Position numbers and translations under genes: made by a program
DNA from: Spongilla lacustris
Lineage: Eukaryota > Porifera > Demospongiae > Spongillida > Spongillidae
Assembly (NCBI GenBank): GCA_949361645.1
Contig: OX442429.1
Coordinates: 3,513,147-3,577,146, forward strand
Reading direction: 5' to 3'
Length of the DNA: 64,000 bases
Part shown: one piece after another, positions 10,390-21,749 of the stretch
Numbering within the stretch: the stretch's first letter is position 1
Layout: each line of letters opens with the position of its first letter
Notes under the pieces: generated by a model
Databases searched by the model: none
What the model saw: only the letters and a program-made list of their open reading frames with translations
Told to the model about the DNA's origin: nothing

Positions 10390-11029
10390 ATGTCATTGAC
10401 TTGTACCGAGGTTACATAATATATACACTCACTACTGCCAATGACATTCATGCGTGTCACCAGAGCTAACCACGAAATTACAGCTGCCTACTCATCGTGG
10501 ACTAAAGTTCAGGTACATGTATTGCCGGCGATTAAGGCTGGGCTTGCCATACCTTGAAATACACTGAGGATTCTAAGGTGGTATGTCACAACATACAGCA
10601 AAGGCTCAATTCTAACTCACAGGTGTTTCAGGTGGCTCAAATCATCAGGAATCTGTCTGGCTGGTGAGGAAAGGATGCACCACATATCCAGCCAAATTGT
10701 TGGCGATAACCCGAAAGGATCAATAGCCCTTTCAGGGGGCCAAGTCAATTCATGCCAAATTCTTGGCTTGACATTTGCTCCAATCCACAATCACATGCAG
10801 AACCTGATGCACATTGTGCAAAAACACTTACTAAGTATTGAGCCACAATTGGTAGCTGCCATCCCCCCTCCAGCCAAGAGAGTACTAATTCAGTTCAAGC
10901 TCAATCTATTTACATACGAGCATGGAGTCAAATTTAGACCAAAAGAAATGTAAGGCTATATTTTAAATGCTCTGTTTTGACCAAACTTCATTGTGCAAAT
11001 ATTAATTTCCCCACCCCCAAATGGACACC

Positions 11030-11480
11030 AAAATGGTGAATTTTCAAAGGCTAGGAATCTACTTCAGAAAATGCGTTGCCACTAACCTGTACCAAAATAC
11101 GACAGTGCAAACAACTAACTTTACCGTGATAGCGTTGGCATGTTCCATCTCAGTCACCGAGCGTCGTCGTTTTTTGAACACATGTAGTCGGTGATCGCCG
11201 TGCGTAAGTCGATAGGTTTGAAGAACCAGAGCCGACAGTTGGCAACACCAGGCCATGTGATTTTTGCTTACAATATAGTTCAAAGGTGTTTATCTAGCTA
11301 GTATGGCTATTAGGTGTTGATTACGTTTTATGTACCTCGTGCACAGCTGGTTCTAAAGGGATCGGTTGTCAGGTTCGTTGCTATCGGTGTACGTAACCAT
11401 TTCAATTTTTCGGGGCGTAGGGCTTAATTTCCACGAGTTCAATGAGAGCAGACCGCCTTGAGGGCAGGTAGGGCATTTGT
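11030..11480. repeat. Interspersed repeat G, copy 1
   Basis: It matches 38085-38510 in the same orientation with substantial divergence. Shared blocks include CACTTCAGAAAATGCGTT (here ACTTCAGAAAATGCGTT), ATGTTCCA, GTGATTT..TATA.AGTTCA and AATTTCCACGA.TTCAATG.GAGC. Non-coding and of unknown class. Confidence 0.55.
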
Positions 11481-11683
11481 CCTACCACTTTTTCCCGCGA
11501 CTAAGATAATTTATTAGCTTTGATTAAATTTATATATAACCGTTAGCATGCACAATGGCCGCCGTACTGTTTGCAATGGACGCTCTACCTGCGGTTGTAA
11601 TAGAATTTTTGTGGTTAATTAATTATTCATAGCCTACCCTACCACTTTATATAAGCTTTTGTCGGCCCTGCACCACGTAAACA

Positions 11684-11850
11684 TTCTAGTTTGGCAGAAC
11701 TGGTGGTGATTTGGTCGCACTTCGGAATCCAATTCCACGTAAGCGTTATCGTTTGGCAGAACCGGTGATGATTTTGTTGCGGCAAACGCACTTCGGAATC
11801 CAATTCCACTTATGCGTTCTGGTTTGGCAGAACCGGTGGAGATTTTGTCG
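11684..11850. repeat. Triplicated 60-70-base unit
   Basis: Three tandem copies of a unit with TTTGGCAGAACCGGTG, GATTTTGT and GCACTTCGGAATCCAATTCCA. It lies just upstream of the reverse-transcriptase remnant. TTGGCAGAACCGGTGG resembles primer-binding leaders of some gypsy elements, so these may be leader repeats of a second element. Confidence 0.7.
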
Positions 11851-11869
11851 TGGCAAAAGCAAAAGCCCG

Positions 11870-12630
11870 AAAAAGTTCTAAATCTGATGGTTAAGGCAGC
11901 AAAATGTCAGTTCTGGATGAAACTGTGTATGTACTTAGGTCACGTCGTGGGGAACAGAATGGTGCAACCCGAAGAGAGCAAAGTGAAAGCAGTCAAATCT
12001 TTTCCCAAACCTGAAATGAAGCATCAAGTTTGAGGATTCTTGGGACTTATCGTGTATTATCGAAGATTCATTCCAGACTATGCAGCAATCGCTACACCTT
12101 TGACAGACCTGACTAGAAAGACTTCGCTTAATATTGTTTTATGGGATGAAAAGTGTGCAGAAACTTTTGAGCGGTTAAAGAACTACTTGTGTTCCAGTTT
12201 GGTGCTGAGAAGTCCAGATGTCATAAAACTGTTTGTGCTACAAACTGATACATCCGACAGAGGAGCAGGAGCTGTGTTAAGTCAATGTGACTCAAAGGGA
12301 GACAAGCACCCAGTTGCGTATTATAGTTGGAAGTTCCTACTAAGAGAAGAAAGGTACTGAACGGTGGAGAAAGAATGCCTTGCAATAAAACAGGCAGAAA
12401 CAGCTTTCAGAGTATATCTTTTGGGGAAGGAAGTTCACTGTCCAAATAGATCATCGATCGTTGGAGTGGTTAGACCGACAGTAATCCTAGATTGTGCAGG
12501 TAGACCTTGGGGCTTCAAACATATCAGTATACAGGCGCGGATGTACATAGGGGCGTACTCGGTGCACGCCCCCCCGTTCAGCCAATGCCTGGGCCGTGGA
12601 AACACTATGAATATGATTAATATTTTATAA
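11870..12630 (+). pseudogene. Ty3/gypsy RT C-terminus and RNase H, broken
   Basis: Blocks in order: KCQFWMKLCMYLGHVVG (RT thumb/connection), GFLGLIVYYRRFIPDYAAIA, LTDLTRKTS, then the RNase H-like FVLQTDTSDRGAGAVLSQ with its first aspartate, PVAYYSWKF and VEKECLAIKQAETAFRVYLL. In-frame stops occur near 12030 and 12358, and the frame shifts after about 12440, losing the QTDH-type block. The RT palm with its YxDD motif is absent. A remnant of LTR retrotransposon 1. Confidence 0.8.
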
Positions 12631-12719
12631 AATGAACGCGACGTACATCTGGACGCACTGGTTTAATTGGTAGGGAGCTCCCCCCCTACTGGTTGAATTG
12701 GCCGATAGTTCGATAGCAC

Positions 12720-12748
12720 CTCCCTCCCCCCCCCCCCCCCCCCCCCCC
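12720..12748. repeat. Poly-C tract
   Basis: A run of about 23 C after TCCCTCC. A homopolymer of this length is prone to sequencing and assembly error. Confidence 0.9.
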
Positions 12749-12908
12749 GGTTGAATTGCTGACTGGGACTCCACGCACACCCCCCTGTTAACAAATTCCT
12801 AGATCCGCCACAGGTATACGGTTCACAGACCGGGTAAAGCCAATGGGATAGCTGGCTCACTCTCACGCATCGCAACAAACAAGTCTGTTGCAGGAAAGGG
12901 GAGGAGGA

Positions 12909-13118
12909 GTGTGGAAGACCGGCTTCCTATTGAGATGTGTGAACTCGTAAATACTGATTGATCCGGAGTCAGGGTTGCACATTGGTCACTGAATGGAGAT
13001 AACAACTTTAGGCATTGTTTACTATAGAATCTCAGGGTAGAGTGCATGTGGGTATGTGCGGTTGCAGAGAACGGCGGCACACGGTGCAGGCTATACAAGT
13101 ACTCCTAGCGCGTTCACA
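12909..13118 (+). repeat. 3' LTR of LTR retrotransposon 1
   Basis: It starts TGTGGAAG after a polypurine tract and ends GCGCGTTCACA, matching the 5' LTR end. Length is about 210 bases. It lacks the ~60-base stretch seen inside the 5' copy, so the two LTRs have clearly diverged since insertion. Confidence 0.75.
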
Positions 13119-13127
13119 CTGTATGCA

Positions 13128-13161
13128 TGTGGATGTGTGTGTGTTGTGTGTGTGTGTGTGG
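13128..13161. repeat. GT-rich microsatellite
   Basis: Imperfect (GT)n directly after the 3' LTR end. No coding role. Confidence 0.85.
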
Positions 13162-13821
13162 GAGAAAGAGAAAAGCTCATGAAACGTCATTGACGCGTTT
13201 GTGCTGTGGGCGTTTCTGTGGACTTTCATCAGGCAGCTCTGTCTTTAATGGTGACTCGACAGAGCATCTGAAGATTCATTCAAGCACACTCGTAAATACT
13301 TGTTCCCAGAATAACAGCCATTATAGAGGGGGAGGGTTCCATGTCAAATAGTCGGTTGACTCAGTTCCATTTCAAAGGGAAAAGAATTTATCCATAATGA
13401 AAAATGATGAATTCAACAACAGTTGCGTGAAACCGTGATTAAATGTTTCAATTTGATTTGAAATTAATAAATTGATAGCACCACACAAAAATCAATTATT
13501 CTCTTAGCAAAATTTACAGAAAATGGACCAAAATTTGAAACTAGTACGTCAAAATAGTAATTTATCGAACAATTGATAGATTGGTTGGTGGTTTTTTACA
13601 CGGACTAACTGCGAACAAAAGATATCACTATTGACATAATACAATGTATTCAACTGGATTTTACATGTAATGTTTACAATCCAATTGATCTGCTGTGTAG
13701 TATTAATTAAATGATACAACAGAATCACAGCAATTACACAATGCCGATCAAATAACAGCAATTTAATCAAACATAATATAATGTTGATTGCAGTATCATA
13801 TACTTCTGGTGAACCTTCCAA

Positions 13822-14312
13822 TTACGCATTTAATATGAATGCGAATGCGAGATAAATGTCCATATCTGCTTTGTTCAGCTGCTTTTTCCCCGGCGTAAAA
13901 GTGGGCAATTTCACCTCAGCACAGAAAAGACCAGCACTGTCATGTATGTTAAAGCCCCTACCTACTAACACTAGGTCTCCTGGGGACAAATTATCCAAAA
14001 TGCCACAATGTTCTGTTAGGTACACATCAGACACCCTTCCACCCCAGCCTTTGGAAATGTAACTTATTGCACCTTGTGGTGATATTCCAATAAGCAACTT
14101 TACCATTTGTGCTTATTGTAATTTGACCAGGGTTGTGATATTGCCATCAAATCAGTACATGTAGGTCTTTCAGTGAAAAGTTCAAAACAATCAATGATTA
14201 CAATGCATTTGCTGAACTGCTTTCCAAAATCTATGGGCATTGTTTTAAACACTTCATCCCTGGTAGGCCATTTAACCAAAGGACCCAACGTATTATGCAA
14301 CACGTCTATCAT
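13822..14312 (-). pseudogene. DDE_Tnp_4 (THAP-linked, IS4EU/ISL2EU-like) transposase, catalytic part
   Basis: Reverse-strand blocks: KTMPIDFGKQFSKCIVIIDC then FELFTERPTCTDLMAISQPW (first catalytic D in IIDCFE), SNYNKHK, LLIGISPQGAISYISKGWGG, RVSDVYLTEHCGILDNLSPG, and LVLVGRGFNIHD. Family members have ADRGF at that last site, so the second catalytic aspartate is replaced by glycine here. The expected RIHVERxIG block after KKQLNKAD is not recognisable. One frame break lies between the two pieces near 14105. With the THAP domain at 16.4-16.9 kb this makes an ancient, inactive THAP-DDE transposon. HARBI1-type Harbinger is the main alternative for the catalytic domain. Confidence 0.75.
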
Positions 14313-15089
14313 TTAAAAAAAAAATACAGCCTGCTACAGTGGACTGATTCACACCAAACTTCTAGGCAAGGTCCTGATCCATAAACTTTACAATCAAGTA
14401 CATGTTTCCAGAGTTTAGATGAAGTTTCATCAAAACTAATATAAATTGCTGGAAACAGGTAAAGGTGCTTTGATTGTAATAGCTGGTGCTACAAATTTAA
14501 ATACTGCCATCAATCTGTGAAAATTGCGTATTACTGTGTAATACGTCACCTTAGCATCATCATTGTAAAAGAATTCCTCTGTGAAACAGATGGCAGATGT
14601 TTTGCCAGCTCTCTTTAACTGCTCACATTGTTATATTAAACAATGGCATTCTTTTTCTATTGCACAACATTTATGCTTGAATTAACCCTTCTCCCCTTTA
14701 AGTTCTTTTTGCTTCTACTTTATATTTCTTCTTCATATTTTTTTAAAACTTCAGTAGCTCTGTTTCCGCCTTCAGCATATCTCCCATCCACAGTGGTTTA
14801 GAAGTGTAGTCCATGAGGACATTTTTAATTTAATAGAATCCAAGCACACCAAAGTATAACTACCACAGCTGTAATGAATTATTGTACATTGATTAAATTC
14901 TGTTATATATTTTTAAGTTACATAATATCAAACCAATGTAATCAAGATTAAAAGTACTGCTTTAAAAACTGAATAACAAAATACCCTGCAGTAGTAAACT
15001 ACAGATAACTATTTCTTTATTCACTGTTAACAAGTGGTGAAATAACATAATTTCTATTAATACAAATTAATTAACTAGAATCAAACCAA

Positions 15090-15960
15090 TGTAATCAAGT
15101 ATAAGAAAACTGTAATTCAGTACAATAGAAAGTTTTGTTGATGTATTCAGGACTCAGTTTAAAGGCACACTGTTTAAATGCTATCACCAGATGCCATGTG
15201 AGTTGAAGCTTGTTGGGTTGTAGCAGTATCTTCATCATATTCCATGTATCCCTTTTGATCCGTTCCCTCCCCAGTAGTAAAAATACACTCAACTAAGTGC
15301 TCTTCGAATGATACACACATACTAGTGACCTCCAATCATTGGGGGCAGGAGCGAACATTGTGTGGTCCATTGCAAAATGAACATTTAGCCACACATCGAT
15401 AACTCCTCATGCACCAATGGATCTGACTTGATCCACAGTCTAATTAACACATCTGTTAGGTTTGCCAGCTGGCCTTCTCAGCAGGGCCATTCGATTAGAC
15501 CAATGTTTCTTTAACTTGCTCCTTTGATCCTTCTCAGAAAGTAAGCTTTCATCACTAATAAACTGCCCTGAAGCCTCCCAATCGCTTTTTAAAAAGTATT
15601 TGTCGTAAGCGTCCGCGTTGGAAATCGACTTTCCCTTTTGAAACCTTTGCAATCAAAGTACAATAGCACGATTGCACGTTAATGTCACCGACCAGCTTCG
15701 AACAACCAAATAGCAATCAAACACACGTCGCACATACATGTAGAAAAAGAGACGCCGGGTACAATCGCACGCATAAGTCATATTACAGGTATGCATACGA
15801 TATACGCATGCGTGCACGACACAAAGAGCACAAAGACAGCCCAGAAAAGAACAAAAACGGCGTTTCCTTAGCCTGCCATTGTTGTCTGGAGCTAGCAGCA
15901 CGCAAAAAAACCCAATCATCACATAGAATACAGCCCATCTAGACAGTTTATTAATCACTC
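15090..15960 (-). mobile_element. Zinc-knuckle repeat family M, copy 1
   Basis: Reverse-strand coding traces read AYDKYFLKSDWEASGQFISD, LLSEKDQRSKLKKHWSNRMA (15652-15440), then CSFCNGPHNVRSCPQ at about 15385-15340 (a CX2CX3HX4C knuckle) and SFEEHLVECIFTTGEG at about 15300. The same blocks in the same order occur at 20.5-21.5 and 58.05-58.7 kb. This copy lacks the middle segment and has stops. Upstream non-coding sequence (15660-15960) also matches copy 2. It lies between the THAP and DDE parts of the neighbouring transposon, so it probably inserted into it. I do not recognise the protein family. Confidence 0.6.
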
Positions 15961-16449
15961 AGTCATCGCTATGTCGCGCGTTTGAACCTTACTTGCAGCA
16001 CTAAACGGAAAGTCGGTTGGAGTCGGCTACGTTGGAGGATTGGAAATGTATAGGAGATTCGATTGGCCGTGACTCCTTGCTTCGTTCGGTCCTAGAATCG
16101 TGTAGAAAAGTGCTTGAAGTTGGTACATCGAATTTTTTTTCATTTTTTTACGTATAAAATGGAACATATTACCGCGCATTTAAAGTAAGTACCTATGAGT
16201 TTAGTATTATTGGAAACAGCAGAACAAAAGCTATTTGCTCCAATATTAAACTGCAAATTTATGTATTTTGGAAAGCTGATAAAATTCATGTAAACAGAAA
16301 TGAAAAAATGCTCATCAAATTCACTTTCGATGTGCACAGCTTTAAAAAACAAATCCTATTTCTTATTTTACTAATAAAGTCTAACACTTCAATCAGCTAC
16401 AACAATGTTTATGCAAAAAAATATATGCATCATTCCCATACCCAATGTC

Positions 16450-16880
16450 CTGCTGTTAAACCACTGTGCCATCAGTCATTGCAATAGCACCTGTGTGTGG
16501 TTCACAATAGTCGGTGCCATTGCCAACTTCTGAAAGCGGTAGCAAAGACTCTGCAGCATCCATTTTTTCTCTCTTATCCAGCTTCTATTTTTTCAGCTCT
16601 GCAGTTCTGTGGAATCTATTTAAATTATGCACACACTTCCTCTTTAAGGGCTCTTTATGTGCTTGAATAAAATAATCAGGGGACAGCGGGTTTTTGCTCT
16701 TTCCCCTGAAACGAAGTATACGCTACAAAGCCACAAGTACTCATTTGGAATCCAATTTTGGTGTCCCACTGCTGCTATCCACTGGGACTTTCGTTCTGCA
16801 TCTTGAGTAAATCAATAAAAATGAATACCGCAACCTTTATTGAAATGATTGCTCCATCTAGCTTCACAATAAGCCTTGCC
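16450..16880 (-). pseudogene. THAP domain of the DDE_Tnp_4 transposase
   Basis: Reading the reverse strand: MGKAYCEARWSNHFNKGCGI, then HFY-stop-FTQDAERKSQWIAA, VGHQNWIPNEYLWLCSVYFV and SGEKSKNPLSPDYF, with a one-base shift along the way. This is the C2CH THAP zinc-finger layout (C..C, conserved W, CS.HF, PDY). Here the second cysteine and the final HF histidine are changed (CSVYF), so the finger is probably dead. It lies upstream of the catalytic part at 13.8-14.3 kb on the same strand, as in THAP-containing IS4EU/ISL2EU transposases. Confidence 0.6.
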
Positions 16881-17397
16881 CATACTATTGCTTTTGACAC
16901 TCAGAATGGCGAATAACACAAATTATGTCACTTCGCTCCGCCTATTGCACAGCCTCTGTACATGTACACAGTCCAGTCGTGCAGCCATAAGGGAGGAAAC
17001 AGTGCTCTGTAACTGGCTTTTTGAATAGCTGTACTTGTGGAGGTGTAATGATGTGGTAGACACAATGTTGTATCCTCTGGTAGCGACACATTTGTGGCCA
17101 AAGTTGCAGCAACTTTCAATGTGCACTCTGCAACACCTTCAGGCAGACAACCACTAGGAACTTCCATTATTATTCCATCATGTTTCCAATCATATGAGCT
17201 GCTTCCTCCGGAGATAGTATTGATTTCCTGATCTGCAAGGGCTATAAAAAGGACAGCACATACTCTGGCTTGTCATGTCAATCAGCAGAAAAACATACCA
17301 ATTGTACTAAATAGGTATAATGCGTACATGTACATCATCAATTTCCAGACTGTTGCTCTGTTTAATGATTTTTGAAGGGAGGTAATTTCTACATTTA

Positions 17398-17871
17398 GTG
17401 TGTTTAAAAAACAGGGCAACAGTTTTCTATGATATATCTGTTTGCCACTCCTGTATTAAGCTAGTTTCAACCTCACACCTTGTTTCCCATTACCAGAAAT
17501 GTTCTGCAACATCTTCCATCGCAGTGTCAGATATCCCATCCAGTATGTCCTCTGCTGATTTGCCCTCCTTAGATGAGGTGTGCAGCCTCAGGTGCCCAAC
17601 AATTCAATTTGTGCCCAACAAACCACAGCCTGCCTTTGCACTGGTGTTTTCAGCTGCTCTCAAGGCTGTCATCTTTGAAAATTCAGTTTCAGCTTGTTCA
17701 TGCTGCTTGTTCTTCCCAGTGCTAAATGTGGTGGGCATTACAACAAGACTGTTCCCATCGAATCGCTATGTGCAATGGGGAGATGGTAAATTAAGTGATC
17801 TGTGGCACAAGGCAGTTTCACACTCTTCATACCCAATACGGCCATCAGTACCAAAAGGTGACACAGTGTAA
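17398..17871 (+). pseudogene. LINE N-terminal coding region
   Basis: An open frame of 157 codons beginning near MCLKNRATVFYDISVCHSCI and containing HLVSHYQKCSA and SDLWHKAVSHSSYPIRPSVP. The second half resembles the region that precedes RT in this LINE family. No endonuclease motif is recognisable. The frame is lost at 17871 and RT resumes in another frame. Confidence 0.45.
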
Positions 17872-18068
17872 AAGAGGGTGAGCTCAGCAGTATCATTATA
17901 TCAGGATGGTCTCTTTGGTCAGGCTTGTCAAGTTCTGGTGTCACCTAAGGTTGATGACACCCCTTAGCAATTGGAGGACGGGTGTCTGTTGGGGCACCTC
18001 TGATGCATCTATATGTTGGATGTGTAGACCAGAAGGTCCTGCTGCTGTTAACTTTGGGAAAGTCATAA

Positions 18069-18904
18069 GTGGCAAGGTGGGAACAGAATGACAAGCACAC
18101 TCATGGAAAACTAAAAGACTCCAGCATTATTAGGTGCTACTCCCTTGCTGCTGGTAGAGCACCACCTAAGGTGTCCACATTCCTCGCTGGTCGCAGTTTG
18201 ACAGCCCTTAACAAGTCAAAATCTGGCAGCATCATGTATACTTGTCCTATTGCTGTAGGTGAAAGCTTACACCGTTGGGTGGGTAAATGTCTTTGTGCTG
18301 CAGGTAAGACAAAAGCAGCAGGGTTCTTCAAACCATTTCAGTTTGATGTCGTATGTTTGTATGGAACCGAAAAAATTGCGCATGGTTTGAGAGCATGTAT
18401 TGAGAACCACTGGCTTGATGATGATTTTGTGGTTCTGAAGAAGGTGGACATGAAGAATGCTTTCCGCATGGTCTCACGTCAGGCTCTACTTTTTGAGTGT
18501 AGCACTCACGTCCCCGAGATACTTCCATGGGCCTGTTGGTGTTATACATGTAGCCAGCAGGGTGACCCTCTAGGCCCTCTATTATTCACCCTGGTTCTGA
18601 ACATTCTGGTGTCTAAAATCACATCCAATGGAGTTTGTGCAGACTTGTCCTACCATGCGTGGTATCTGGATGATGGTGTTTGAGCAGGTCTCAGATCTGC
18701 AGTTCTCAGGCCCTCACCATTATTCAAGATGAAGGTCCTTCTATGGGTCTCATTATAAACATCCCTAAGTGTGAGATCTTCAGCCGTAGTGATATCAGCT
18801 CATTTCCACCAGCATTGAAAGGTTCCAACTTTCCCAATTTGGTTATTCTGGGCATTCCCATTGGTGACCAAGCATTCTGTTCTGCCTTCATTTCTCATGG
18901 GTAG
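18069..18904 (+). pseudogene. LINE reverse transcriptase
   Basis: RT blocks in order: STFLAGRSLTALNKSKSG and TCPIAVGESLHRWVGKCL (fingers), FVVLKKVDMKNAFRMVSRQA (motif A, aspartate in VDMKNAF), SQQGDPLGPLLFTLVLNIL (motif B), WYLDDG (motif C, YLDD), then after a frameshift at about 18683 EGPSMGLIINIPKCEIF (motif D/E region) and PNLVILGIPIGDQAFC. The core catalytic motifs are all readable. The family looks like a CR1/L2-like or related LINE common in invertebrates; the clade is not settled. Confidence 0.8.
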
Positions 18905-19426
18905 GCTAACACTCTGTTGTTGCAACTTGAAGAAGTTGGATCAGCTCATCTGCATATTGCATTTTCACTTCTTCATCAATGTGCAGGTTTCGGCACGATG
19001 GCTCACCTAGCCCGTGGTACTCCACCCTCCCAAGCTATGTCAGCCGTTAAGGCCTTTGATCTTGATATCTGCTGTTGCTTCTCATGTTGCCACAGTGATG
19101 ACATGGGCTATGGGGATCATGTATTCATTTTATAAAACAGTTTTGTAATTCATTGCAGAACCCCAATATGTTACTAAAAGAAGAAATTCACATAGTTAAA
19201 GAAATGTGTACAAACTAGAAGTGAAAATGATTAGTACTTACTTCATTTTGTGTTCCTAAATCTTATTTTGCCCTCTGACATAAAATTTGTGTAGTAGAGT
19301 ATGTGAGTAGAGAGCTTTTGTTCTTCTCTTTCCAATCACTCTGTAGTTATAGATACTTCTATCATACGTGTGGTAATATTAGCATTGTATACATTAATAA
19401 AACCAAAAAACCTCCTATGTACCAAC

Positions 19427-20387
19427 TTTAACTTTTAATCTGCGTGAAACAATCCTGAATTCAGGATCGTTAAAATCCTGAATTCAGAATGGTGAGTTCT
19501 GCCGTTTATAACAACCATTGCAGTGAAAATAAAAATCATTAAAACATAAAAGCTGTTTGTTTCAACAATGGTGCACACATTCTATGGCATGAAATAATTT
19601 TTATCATCTAGAAAGCTGTCCAAACTTCAAGGTTGCATAAGCACATTCGTTGCTCCCGCTTACATAAATTAAATGATTAGCAATGTATAGTTTGTAATGC
19701 TTACAAAGAGCATTGAACATATCAATTTTACTCCTTTTCACTACTTATTGGTGGTAGCACCTCCAGACTCTTGGTAGAAGTTTTATCAAACTTGTACACA
19801 AAATAATAGAAAAGTGTGATTTATTATCACTGTCCAAGCATCCGGCCCTTCTTTTTATGTCCCAACAGTACTGGTGACAGCATTTCTACCAATGCCAGGC
19901 ATTTCTGCATCGCTCTCAATGACAGAAATGCTTTATAATTTTTGTTTTGCAGAGGCTAACCATCGTACCACCCACTCTGACTTGCTTCGCTTAGTCCGCC
20001 TTGAGTTAATTCGATGCTCGTACCTCCTGTGTCCCAATATTGTTTAATTTGCTTATATGGCTCTCCTTGCAGTACTTAGTAACAGTTTCTATCTTGAAAG
20101 TAAGCTTCCTGCTCTTTCCTCAACCTTATACCCGACTTTAATGGTAATCGCGGCATTATTTGTGAACGAAAAAGTAAACTAAGTCTAAACATTGTTGTTT
20201 CTAAAAGAAATAAAGATTTGAATGACTAAAATTGATAGCGCTGTTTAGATGAAAGCCTACAGAAGCTATATATAAAAAAAAAAATCATCAATACCATTCG
20301 AATTTATGTCGATACGAGTGGCATAAAGTCATCTTTAATTCAGGATTTCCATCCTGAATTAAGGATGAAAATAGATTAAAAGTTAAG
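19427..20387. mobile_element. Repeat X, copy 1 (TIR element, ~960 bases)
   Basis: The ends are inverted: TTAACTTTTAATCT...CCTGAATTCAGGAT at the left, ATCCTGAATTAAGGAT...AGATTAAAAGTTAA at the right. The whole element is found reverse-complemented at 44990-46921 (shared blocks include GCATTTCTGCATCGCTCTCA, CTCCAGACTCT, AGCTTCCTGCTCTTTCCTCA). No protein is recognised. It sits inside the LINE. Confidence 0.7.
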
Positions 20388-20529
20388 CACTTTTCTACAC
20401 AATTCTAGGACGTACTGTAGGAAGTCAAAAATACATATTGATCTCCTATGTGTTGCCAAAACACAAATGTAACCGTCTCTAACTAATTTCTTGTTTAGCG
20501 CTGCTACTTACGTTGAAACCTACGATATG

Positions 20530-21500
20530 CGGTGACTACTTTTCTTAATAACTAGGTAGGTGGGGCTATGTCCTACGCATTGCATAGCTGCTCTACCACA
20601 GACAGGTCCCCATAAGAGAACAAAGACAGCGCGGCTTGCATCGTCTTTGTTCTTTTGTTGAGGTTTTGCGCTGTTTGTGCGCTATTTTCCCTTTTCGTAT
20701 ATGTCTATTGTTGTCTCTTGTTTTTGGGAAGTTGTGTTCGATTGCTAGGGTTTTAAATAGTTACATTAATGTGCAAGCGTGGCATTCCGGAAACTATTTC
20801 AAGTGTCTCCATTTAAATGGCAGATAGGATAAAGATCTGCAATTTGGAAGCTTATGATAATTACGGAAGGAAGTTTAAAAGTGATTGGGAGGTGACAAAG
20901 GCATTCTATGCAAAAAGAAGAAATTTAATAAGCTGAGAAATGTGGGAATAAGTGGAGTAAGCTGAGTCAAGCCAAAAAGCTAGATAATAGATAATACAAA
21001 AGAAGCTTTTCTCTCCAACCAGACAGAAATTTTCTATGAGCCTGCTACAATTCAAGAAAATCTGGATACACCTTTATCATCAGCTTCCTCATGTGAAGAG
21101 AGTCCTCCAGCTGTTGTAAGAGGTAGATACTGGACGACCTTCAGATTTACACCACTTGCACATCAGTTTCTGCAGCACTGATTCATAAAAATGAGTTACG
21201 GGACTGTCTGAAGAACCACTAGAACATTAGGCTGGCTCGCAAAACAACACAGCAGGATAATCTATCGGACGTATTAACAAGGCTTTGGGTCAAATCAGAT
21301 CCAATAGTGAGAGGCTTTATAGCCATAGTAAAATGCACATTTTGCAGTGGACTGCACAACATTCGCTCCTCAGTGGGTGCTTGTCAATGGAAGATCATCT
21401 TTTGGCATGTGTTTTTACTGAAGGAGCTGCTCTACAAAAATGTACATGATAGTGCTTCTAGCTTAAACTGAACTCATCTGTCTCAAAATGAATGTATTGA
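20530..21500 (+). mobile_element. Zinc-knuckle repeat family M, copy 2
   Basis: The frame from about 20821 reads KICNLEAYDNYGRKFKSDWE. Later, in other frames, come SGLHNIRSS after KCTFC (knuckle, about 21335-21375) and a MEDHLLACVFT-like block (about 21390-21420). The order and spacing match copy 3 at 58 kb. The 5' non-coding part (20630-20800) matches copy 1. Stops and shifts are present. Located between repeat X1 and the LINE C-terminal half. Confidence 0.6.
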
Positions 21501-21749
21501 ATCTTGATATATTTGGCTTGATTTCTGTTAAATGATAATTAATTTTCCTTTGGAATAGTATAAAACTGAATAACTAGGCATTTAATTTAAAAAATAAGGT
21601 ATGCCTGTGTAATTTAAGGCCTGTTATGCAAATCTTGATTTAGATGGTTTGATTTTCAATGTGTAATAGTTAGAAATAGTACCAGTTTATTAACATCAGA
21701 TTATATCATGTCTATATATATATATATTTTTTTTAATGGTTCAAAAATG

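Larger units (their letters stand above)
8935..13118 (+). mobile_element. LTR retrotransposon 1 (Ty3/gypsy-like), decayed
   Basis: Two related LTRs enclose about 3.7 kb. The leader (9200-9730) is gag-poor, followed by two internal tandem repeats, a tract without recognisable protein (10.4-11.7 kb) and the end of a reverse transcriptase with RNase H (11.87-12.63 kb). A purine-rich tract (GGGGAGGAGGAG) lies just before the 3' LTR. No integrase is visible between RNase H and the 3' LTR. The element is either internally deleted or has integrase upstream as in the element at 24.6-31.5 kb. The reading frames are broken, so it is not active. Confidence 0.7.

Noticed and set aside
15653..15958. Cysteine-rich frame of 101 codons on the reverse strand
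   Set aside because: It corresponds to the non-coding 5' part of repeat family M and is not open in copy 2.
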